Assembly: GCF_018129985.1 (NCBI RefSeq)
Contig: NZ_JAFCKT010000001.1
Coordinates: 186,001 to 250,000, forward strand
DNA from: Bradyrhizobium sp. SZCCT0148
GTDB lineage: Bacteria; Pseudomonadota; Alphaproteobacteria; Rhizobiales; Xanthobacteraceae
Direction: 5' to 3'
Length of the DNA stretch: 64,000 bases
Part shown: one piece after another, positions 58,127 to 64,000 of the stretch
How the letters are laid out: every line of letters begins with the position of its first letter
Position numbering within the stretch: position 1 is the first letter of the stretch
Position numbers and translations under genes: made by a program
Notes under the pieces: generated by a model
The model's input: the letters and a program-made list of their open reading frames with translations, nothing else
What the model was told of the DNA's origin: nothing
The model's database searches: none

Positions 58127-59512
58127 ATGCGCGGCACGCATTCTTCCGCGCAAGCGCTTTCGCTTGCGACAATCTCGCTTCGCGCCTTTCTTCTCGGGGC
58201 GGCAATGAGCCTCGTCCTTGGAGCTCCCGCCTCGGCGGGCGCCGATTGCGTCATGGGCAGCAAGGCTGCTCCTGCGGAGCTGATCCCGGCTTGCAGCAGC
58301 ATCATCGACCAGGCCTCGAACTCAACGTCCGACCGCGCCGCGGCGCTGCTGGTTCGTGCCGACGCGCATGCCCGCACCTCGGGCGGCCTCACACAAGCCC
58401 TGCGGGACATTGACCGCGCCATTGCGCTCGACGGCAGGAATGCAAAGGCCTGGCGCTTGCGCGGCGACCTCCTGCGCGAGGCGGGCGGCGACCTCAATCG
58501 TGCGGCGGCCGACCTCAGCAAGGCGATCGAGCTCGATCCGCAGGATGCGGAAGCCTACGAGCTGCGCGGTGTCGTCTACACCACCCAGCGCAGGCTCGAC
58601 CGTGCGCTCGCCGATTACGACCAGGCGATCAAACTGAAGCCGGATGATGCGCAGGCATGGTCCGACCGCGGCGTGAACTACTATCTCGGTGGTGACAACG
58701 AGAAGGCGATCAAGGATCTCAGCGAGGCGCTGCGGCTCGATCCCAACCGTCCCCGCACCTACACCAACCGCGGCGCCGCATACAAGAAGCTCGGACAGCT
58801 TGACAAGGCCGTGGCCGACGACGGCGAGGCGATCAGGCTCGATCCCAAGGTGCCCGAATACTTTGACAATCGCGGGCTCACCTATGCCGCGATGAAAGAG
58901 TACGACAAGGCGATCGCCGATTATGACCAGGCGCTGCGCCTGGCGCCCCGACCGAACTTCTTCACCAATCGCGGCGATTCCTACCAGTTCAAGGGTGAGC
59001 TCGGAGCCGCGCTCGGCGATTACGAGGCTGCGCTGAGGCTCGATCCGAATTTCGCGCTGGCCTACAACAACCGCGCGGTGCTCTACAAAAAAATGGGCGA
59101 GCGCAAGAAAGCGCTGGCCGATTACGAGACGGCTCTCAAGCTCGATCCTGGCAACGAGAACGCTGCCAACGGCCGCCGCATCATGATCGCTGAGATCGCG
59201 AAATTCGGAGATGAGCCGCAGCGCCCTCTCGCGGCCGCCTCCGGCAATGGCCCGTCCTTCGCTTGCGCGACGGCCAAACGCGAGGTCGAGAAGGTGATCT
59301 GCGCCGATTCGCAACTCAGCATGCTCGACCGCCAGATCGCCGAGACCTACGAGCGCGCGCTGAAATCGGCGAGCAAGCGCTCGGCCAGCGAGCTGCGCAA
59401 GACCCAGCGCGAATTCCTCAGCCTCCGCAATGCCAGCTTCGGTCGCCCGGGCTATGATCTGAAGAAGGTCATGCAGGAGCGATTGCAGAAGCTGAATGCG
59501 ACGGAGAGTTGA
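58127..59512 (+). CDS. Exported TPR protein with LprI-like C-terminal domain (paralogue 2)
   Basis: 461 residues: signal peptide with cleavage near SAG-ADC (about 36-40), around eight TPR units (e.g. ADLSKAIELDPQDAEAYELRGVVY, ADYDQAIKLKPDDAQAWSDRGVNY) and a C-terminal LprI-like domain (FACATAKREVEKVICADSQLSMLDRQIAETY ... FGRPGYDLKKVMQERLQKLN). The C-terminal domain is clearly paralogous to that of the gene at 57179; it differs mainly in TPR number. Likely periplasmic scaffold or lysozyme inhibitor. Confidence 0.86.
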   Translation: MRGTHSSAQALSLATISLRAFLLGAAMSLVLGAPASAGADCVMGSKAAPAELIPACSSIIDQASNSTSDRAAALLVRADAHARTSGGLTQALRDIDRAIALDGRNAKAWRLRGDLLREAGGDLNRAAADLSKAIELDPQDAEAYELRGVVYTTQRRLDRALADYDQAIKLKPDDAQAWSDRGVNYYLGGDNEKAIKDLSEALRLDPNRPRTYTNRGAAYKKLGQLDKAVADDGEAIRLDPKVPEYFDNRGLTYAAMKEYDKAIADYDQALRLAPRPNFFTNRGDSYQFKGELGAALGDYEAALRLDPNFALAYNNRAVLYKKMGERKKALADYETALKLDPGNENAANGRRIMIAEIAKFGDEPQRPLAAASGNGPSFACATAKREVEKVICADSQLSMLDRQIAETYERALKSASKRSASELRKTQREFLSLRNASFGRPGYDLKKVMQERLQKLNATES

Positions 59513-59517
59513 GGCGG

Positions 59518-59640
59518 GCTCTTCACCTCTCCCCGCCTGTCGGGTGAGCGCGATTCTCCGTCGGTCCGGCTCTTACCGGGATTGCGGATGCAGCCCCTCA
59601 GCCCGACCCTCTCCCGGTCAAGATGGGGAGAGGGAGAATT
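59518..59640. repeat. Intergenic element, family E
   Basis: Starts ctcttcacctctccccgcctgtcgg and ends ctctcccggtcaagatggggagaggg, an inverted pair related to 10742-10872. The remaining spacer to 59786 shows no gene. Confidence 0.55.
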
Positions 59641-59785
59641 GGCCCATCCTTTTCAGCTTGAACCGCGGCCCGTTCCCGGGAAAATAGCCCCTAAGCAAGG
59701 CCTGCGATTGATCCTGGTCATGGCGGGACGCCCGTCCTGCCACAAGGTTCAGGGCACAGGCGAATAAAGGGATGGGAGCGCGGGA

Positions 59786-61696
59786 ATGAACGCCGACGGT
59801 AAGAGTCGTTATCAAGAAGTCCATGCGCGCTCGCTGGCCGATCCCGAAGGCTTCTGGGCCGACGCGGCGAAAGAGATCGACTGGATCGAGCCGCCGAAGA
59901 CGATCTTCGATCCCTCGCAAGGAATCTACGGCCGCTGGTTCGCCGGCGGTGTCGTCAATACCTGCTACAACGCGCTCGACCGCCATGTCGAACGCGGCCG
60001 CGCCGACCAGGTCGCGCTGATCCATGATTCGCCGCTGGCGGGCAGCGTCACCAAACTCACCTATGCCGAATTGCTGCACGAGGTGCAGGCGCTTGGCGCC
60101 GTCATGCAGGATTTCGGCGTTGCCAAGGGCGATCGCGTCATCCTCTATATGCCGATGGTGCCGGAGGCCGTGGTCGCCATGCTTGCCTGCGCGCGCATCG
60201 GTGCGGTGCACTCCGTGGTGTTCGGAGGCTTTGCGGCGAAGGAGCTTGCCACCCGCATCGACGACGCGCAGCCGAAACTCATCCTCTCCGCAAGCTGCGG
60301 CATCGAGCCCGGCCGCATCGTGCAGTACAAGCCGCTGCTCGACGAAGCGATCAAGCTTGCCGGCAGCAAGCCGAAGGCCTGCATCGTGCTGCAACGTCCG
60401 CAACTCACCTGCGACATGACCCCGGGCAGGGACTATGATTGGGCGAGCCTGCGCCGCAAGGCGATCAACGACGGCAAGAAGGCCGCTTGCGTGCCTGTCC
60501 CCGCCACCGATCCGCTCTACATCCTCTACACCTCGGGAACCACGGGCATTCCGAAGGGCGTCGTGCGCGACAATGGCGGCCATCTCGTCGCGATAAAATG
60601 GTCGATGTTCAACCTCTATGGCGTCAAGCCCGGCGAAGTGTGGTGGTGTGGCTCCGACATCGGCTGGGTGGTCGGCCACAGCTACATCGTCTACGGCCCA
60701 CTGCTGCACGGCGCAACGACGATCATGTATGAGGGCAAGCCGGTCGGCACGCCCGATGCCGGCGCATTCTGGCGCGTCATCGCCGAGCACAAGGCGGTTG
60801 CGTTCTTCACCGCGCCGACCGCGTTCCGCGCGATCCGGAAAGACGATCCGGAAGGAAAGTTCATCCGGAAACACGACCTGTCGAAATTCCGCACCCTGTT
60901 CCTCGCTGGCGAGCGAGCCGACCCGCCGACCGTCGAATGGGCGGAGCAGCAGCTGAAGGTGCCGGTGATCGACCATTGGTGGCAGACCGAGACCGGCTGG
61001 TGCATCGCCGGCAACCCGGTCGGGCTCGGCATGCTGCCGGTGAAACACGGCTCGCCGACGGTGCCGATGCCGGGCTATCAGGTCGACGTGGTCGACGAGG
61101 CGGCGAAGCCGGTCGGCCCCAACACCATGGGCTCGATCGTCATCAAGCTGCCGATGCCGCCGGGTTGTCTGCCGACGCTGTGGAATCAGGACGAGCGCTT
61201 CAGGGAAGCTTATCTCAGCGAATTCCCCGGCTACTACAAAACCTCCGATGCGGGCTACAAGGACGAGGACGGCTATGTCTTCGTCATGGGCCGCACCGAC
61301 GATATCATCAACGTTGCCGGCCATCGGCTCTCCACCGGCGGCATGGAGGAGATCCTGGCTTCACATCCCGATGTCGCCGAATGCGCCGTGCTCGGCGTCA
61401 AGGACGCGATCAAGGGCGAGGTGCCCTGCGGCTTCCTCGTGCTCAAGACCGGCGTGAAGCGTGCGCCTGCCGAGATCGAGAAGGAGATCATCGCGCTGGT
61501 GCGCGACAAGCTCGGCCCGGTCGCGGCCTTCAAGCTCGCCATCACCGTCGGCCGCCTGCCCAAGACCCGCTCCGGCAAGATCTTGCGCGGCACCATCAAG
61601 AAGATCGCCGACGGCGATAGCTGGACCATGCCGGCGACGATCGAGGATCCCAAGGCGCTTGACGAGATCGGGGAGGCGCTGAAGGGGCGGGTGTGA
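59786..61696 (+). CDS. prpE: Propionyl-CoA synthetase
   Basis: 636 residues. ACS-type AMP-forming ligase that activates propionate with ATP and CoA. The N-terminal ACAS_N domain (YQEVHARSLADPEGFWADAAKEIDW) is followed by YTSGTTGIPKGVVRDNGGH, which with the NGGH ending is specific for PrpE, then WWQTETGWCIAGN and the catalytic acetylatable lysine in TRSGKILRGT. Propionate or propionyl-CoA use; no methylcitrate or carboxylase genes are next to it. Confidence 0.93.
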   Translation: MNADGKSRYQEVHARSLADPEGFWADAAKEIDWIEPPKTIFDPSQGIYGRWFAGGVVNTCYNALDRHVERGRADQVALIHDSPLAGSVTKLTYAELLHEVQALGAVMQDFGVAKGDRVILYMPMVPEAVVAMLACARIGAVHSVVFGGFAAKELATRIDDAQPKLILSASCGIEPGRIVQYKPLLDEAIKLAGSKPKACIVLQRPQLTCDMTPGRDYDWASLRRKAINDGKKAACVPVPATDPLYILYTSGTTGIPKGVVRDNGGHLVAIKWSMFNLYGVKPGEVWWCGSDIGWVVGHSYIVYGPLLHGATTIMYEGKPVGTPDAGAFWRVIAEHKAVAFFTAPTAFRAIRKDDPEGKFIRKHDLSKFRTLFLAGERADPPTVEWAEQQLKVPVIDHWWQTETGWCIAGNPVGLGMLPVKHGSPTVPMPGYQVDVVDEAAKPVGPNTMGSIVIKLPMPPGCLPTLWNQDERFREAYLSEFPGYYKTSDAGYKDEDGYVFVMGRTDDIINVAGHRLSTGGMEEILASHPDVAECAVLGVKDAIKGEVPCGFLVLKTGVKRAPAEIEKEIIALVRDKLGPVAAFKLAITVGRLPKTRSGKILRGTIKKIADGDSWTMPATIEDPKALDEIGEALKGRV

Positions 61697-61705
61697 CGTG
61701 CTCTC

Positions 61706-61795
61706 CGTCATGCCCGGGCTTGACCCGGGCATCCATCAATGGGCAAGCAACTGCCTTGATTTCGATGGATTGCCGGGGCAAGCCCGGCAATGACG
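61706..61795. repeat. Palindromic intergenic element, family A
   Basis: A 90 bp element beginning cgtcatgcccgggcttgacccgggcatcc and ending in the inverse ggattgccggggcaagcccggcaatgacg, between prpE and a lipoprotein gene. Confidence 0.78.
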
Positions 61796-61814
61796 AATGA
61801 GACAGGACCAACCG

Positions 61815-62081
61815 ATGTCAGCCAAGCTCGCGCAGTACGGGGCCATCTCCCTGCTCGCCATTGCTCTCTCCGCCTGCTCCGCGCGCTATCAGACGCCGGT
61901 GGCGGTGGGTGGCGACGATGACGATGCGGTTTGCCTGAGCCGGGGCAATGCACAGGGCTCGCCGGAATACGTGGCCTGCCGCAAGGACCGCGACGTCCAG
62001 CGCAACGCCGCCACCGCCCGTGCCGACCGACGCCAGCGCGACCTCGGCGAATACATGCTGAACCATCCCGATCGGCCCTGA
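61815..62081 (+). CDS. Small lipoprotein
   Basis: 88 residues from the ATG at 61815 (61797 is an alternative). Lipoprotein signal with lipobox ALSAC, cysteine near residue 21, then an acidic GGDDDDAVC and a second short Cys segment (VACRKDRDVQ), ending in a charged helix. Lipid-anchored in the inner or outer membrane. Such short alphaproteobacterial lipoproteins have no known role. Confidence 0.8.
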   Translation: MSAKLAQYGAISLLAIALSACSARYQTPVAVGGDDDDAVCLSRGNAQGSPEYVACRKDRDVQRNAATARADRRQRDLGEYMLNHPDRP

Positions 62082-62262
62082 AATCGGGCGCGGTATCATC
62101 CTGCATTTTCACGCGCACTGGTCGTGACAGATCTGCAACGCTGCGGCCAAATCGTGGCGCGTTTCGTCCAATTTGATCGGCGTCAAATCCTCCGCCGCCC
62201 CCTTTCTGCTCAGACGCTCATATCGCGCAACGACGCGCGGAAGATGGCTGAAGGGGACTACA

Positions 62263-63009
62263 ATGCAGAGAACGACAAGAAACCTGGCGCGGCTTGCGAC
62301 GGTCGGCGCGATGCTCGCGGGCACTTTTGCATCAGTGCAAGCTGCCGATTTGCCGGTTTACAAGAAGGCGCCGCCGCCGGTCGAGGCGTTCAATCCTTGG
62401 ATGGTGCGTCTGCGCGTGCTCGGCGTGCTGCCGGATGGCGGTGGCTCAACCGTCAACGTGGCGGGCGTGCCCTCGCTGTCCTCGCCGAATTCCGGCCTCT
62501 CGATCAGCGACCAGGTCGTCCCCGAGCTCGACATCAGCTATTTCTTCACCAAGAACATCGCGGCCGAACTGATCCTCGGCGTGACCCGGCACTCGATCAG
62601 CGGCACCGGTTCGCTCGCGAACCTGCCGATCGGCAAGACCACGCTGCTGCCGCCGACGCTGACGCTGCAATATCACTTCGACCAGTTCGGCGCGTTCAAG
62701 CCCTATGTCGGCGCCGGCGTGAACTACACCGTGTTCTTCAACAATTCCGCGGCCAACGTGCCGGCGGTCATCGTCGGACCGCCGGTAGGGGCGGTGACGA
62801 CCACGGCCCTCCACGTCAGCAATGCCTGGGGCGGCGCCGTGCAGTTCGGCTTCGACTACATGATCGACCGTCACTGGGGTCTCAACGTCGACGTCAAGAA
62901 GCTCTGGCTGCGTCCGGACTACAGCGCGACCGTCTCCGGCCTGCCGGTCACCGGCACCGCGCATATCGATCCGTGGCTGGTCGGCGCCGGCGTGACGTAC
63001 AAGTTCTGA
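62263..63009 (+). CDS. OmpW family outer-membrane protein
   Basis: 248 residues from the ATG at 62263 with AAGGGGA upstream; the in-frame upstream part is noncoding. Signal peptide to about residue 27 (TFASVQA-AD). OmpW eight-strand barrel hallmarks: PWMVRLRVLGVLPDGG, PELDISYFFTKNIAAELILGVTRHSI, TLTLQYHFDQFGAFKPYVGAGVNYTVFF, and the C-terminal aromatic VGAGVTYKF. Small hydrophobic channel in the outer membrane. Followed by a strong terminator. Confidence 0.9.
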   Translation: MQRTTRNLARLATVGAMLAGTFASVQAADLPVYKKAPPPVEAFNPWMVRLRVLGVLPDGGGSTVNVAGVPSLSSPNSGLSISDQVVPELDISYFFTKNIAAELILGVTRHSISGTGSLANLPIGKTTLLPPTLTLQYHFDQFGAFKPYVGAGVNYTVFFNNSAANVPAVIVGPPVGAVTTTALHVSNAWGGAVQFGFDYMIDRHWGLNVDVKKLWLRPDYSATVSGLPVTGTAHIDPWLVGAGVTYKF

Positions 63010-63070
63010 GAGCGCTGCTCGGGGACGAGCTGTGGCCCCAACTGGCCGTGCGCTCCCTCACCACAAAACA

Positions 63071-63099
63071 AAAACGCGGCGGGTTTCCCGCCGCGTTTT
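63071..63099. terminator. Strong bidirectional intrinsic terminator
   Basis: AAAACGCGGCGGG and CCCGCCGCGTTTT form a perfect 13 bp stem around TTT. The A/T flanks give U-runs in both directions, so it ends the ompW-like gene and the convergent trcR gene. Confidence 0.92.
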
Positions 63100-63129
63100 G
63101 CGTTTCGATAACGAGAGAGAGGGAGAGTC

Positions 63130-63822
63130 TTACTCCTCCTCGTCCTGCTTCTTGCCGCCGAGCGTCTTCAGCTTGGCGAACACGGCGTCGAGGTTGAGAT
63201 CGTCGCTCGATCGCTCGGCCGGCTCGAACTCGTCCTTCTTGGTGGTCTCGGACGCCGGCAGCAGGGTGGCGCCGCCATAGGCGGCGTCGATCGGCTTCTC
63301 CTTGGCGGCGCGCGCCACCTCGAAATCGAGCTCGATCTGCGAGCAGAGACCAAGGGTAACGGGGTCGATCGGGGTCAGCTGGGAGGTGTTCCAGTGGGTC
63401 CGGTCCCGCACGCTCGCGATGGTGCTCTTGGTGGTGCCGACCAGGCGCATGATCTGGGCGTCCTTGAGTTCGGCATGGTTGCGCAGCAGCCAGAGGATGG
63501 CGCTCGGACGCTCATGGCGGCGCGAGACCGGGGTGTAGCGCGGACCCTTGCGCTTGGGCTGGGGCGGCAGGACCACCTTGCTCTCCTGCAGCCGGAGCCG
63601 ATAATCCGGGTTCTTTTCGCCCTTCTCGATCTCCTCACGGGTCAGCTGGCCGTTGGAGAGGGGATCCATGCCCTTGATGCCCTGGGCAGCGTCGCCGTCA
63701 GCGATCGCACGCACCTCGAGGGGATGCATCTTGGTGAAATCGGCGACCTGGTCAAAGGTCAGCGCGGTGTTGTCGAGCAGCCAGACGGCGGTCGCCTTGG
63801 GCATCAGAGGTGCGTTGCTCAT
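63130..63822 (-). CDS. trcR: Cell cycle transcriptional regulator TrcR (DUF1013)
   Basis: 230 residues from the ATG at 63822, with GGAGA seven bases upstream. DUF1013 protein found only in alphaproteobacteria, implicated in cell-cycle transcription. Conserved parts: TAVWLLDNTALTFDQVADFTKMHPLEVRAIADG (HTH-like), GKKNPDYRL-like EKNPDYRLRL, RHERPSAILWLLRNHAELKDAQIMRLVGTTKSTIASVRDRTHWN (second HTH-like) and an acidic tail. Monocistronic with a terminator directly after it. Confidence 0.92.
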   Translation of the reverse strand: MSNAPLMPKATAVWLLDNTALTFDQVADFTKMHPLEVRAIADGDAAQGIKGMDPLSNGQLTREEIEKGEKNPDYRLRLQESKVVLPPQPKRKGPRYTPVSRRHERPSAILWLLRNHAELKDAQIMRLVGTTKSTIASVRDRTHWNTSQLTPIDPVTLGLCSQIELDFEVARAAKEKPIDAAYGGATLLPASETTKKDEFEPAERSSDDLNLDAVFAKLKTLGGKKQDEEE

Positions 63823-63899
63823 GGCAAATCTCCTTTGTGCTTCGCCCACCCCTCTGGAGGCGAAGCCGGTGGTCATCAGCGATGACTGGGAATTCGCGC

Positions 63900-63929
63900 T
63901 ATATAAGCCCGGAGGGGGTAGCCACGCAA
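63900..63929 (-). promoter_or_regulatory. Candidate promoter of trcR
   Basis: On the minus strand TTGCGT (63929-63924), 18 bp spacer and TATATA (63905-63900), about 78 bp before the trcR start. It fits a vegetative-type promoter; the rest of the sequence to the window end shows no gene. Confidence 0.45.
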
Positions 63930-64000
63930 TGGTTCTGCTATAGATAGTGCCTTGACAGCGCCCGAAAGGGGGCCCAATTCCCTGTAGGCCCGTACCTAAG

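Noticed and set aside
59618..61324. 568-residue open frame antisense to prpE
   Set aside because: Shadow of a conserved gene; composition is unlike a folded protein.

Overview
The window is high-GC DNA from an alphaproteobacterium of the order Hyphomicrobiales, most likely Bradyrhizobium or a close relative. This rests on the neighbourhood DUF2948-hisD-UPF0262-low-MW phosphatase-Maf-YacG, a TrcR (DUF1013) gene, an RpoE/ChrR pair, several TRAP/TTT uptake systems, and many short palindromic repeats of the kinds I associate with Bradyrhizobium genomes. It reads as ordinary chromosome: no integrase, transposase, phage gene, CRISPR array or rRNA is visible. Two tRNA genes are present, Thr(GGT) and Phe(GAA).

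Layout. 1-1.8 kb: the end of a phosphonate operon (phnM 3' part, phnN) and a PPOX flavoprotein. 1.9-5.0 kb: minus-strand SDR, a DUF6496 remnant, an alpha/beta hydrolase and metY. 5.2-10.7 kb: an IclR regulator facing a six-gene catabolic operon (TctC-type binding protein, flavin reductase, FAH-fold enzyme, HpaH-type hydratase, RidA, LigI-like amidohydrolase), with a perfect palindromic operator in between. 10.9-14 kb: an LLM oxidoreductase, a Tat-exported intradiol-fold protein with a ferric-reductase-like membrane protein, and a small cyclic-nucleotide-binding protein. 14-15.8 kb: a repeat-rich stretch, a RidA gene and tRNA-Thr. 15.8-20.7 kb: a cNMP-binding/TrxR-like fusion, EthD, membrane, hydrolase and NAD(P)-binding genes. 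20.8-25.1 kb: the hisD housekeeping cluster and tRNA-Phe.

25.2-32.4 kb is the most coherent functional block: an RpoE-type ECF sigma factor, its ChrR anti-sigma factor, a second ECF sigma and a small helical protein in one operon, next to a lipid-modification set (Cfa-like methyltransferase, DUF1365, FAD oxidoreductase, DUF1295, DUF2177). The sigma gene and the FAD-oxidoreductase operon share the upstream motif TGATCC-N16-CGTTT(T/C)C. ChrR keeps every metal ligand known from Rhodobacter, whereas the Cfa-like enzyme has lost two residues of the cyclopropane-synthase active site. I infer a singlet-oxygen-responsive membrane-lipid pathway whose product is probably not a simple cyclopropane fatty acid.

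32.5-49.7 kb: mixed genes including a LuxR-type regulator, small secreted proteins (one a 59-residue repeat peptide), a nitrobindin-like protein, amine oxidase, isochorismatase-like hydrolase, acyl-CoA ligase, oleate hydratase, aldo/keto reductase, thioesterase and Nudix hydrolase. 50-53.7 kb: a complete TRAP-TAXI transporter with DUF1850. 53.7-64 kb: SDR, membrane protein, CPA1 antiporter, two paralogous TPR-LprI proteins, propionyl-CoA synthetase, a lipoprotein, an OmpW-like porin and trcR.

Intergenic spaces carry at least eight families of 70-110 bp inverted-repeat elements.
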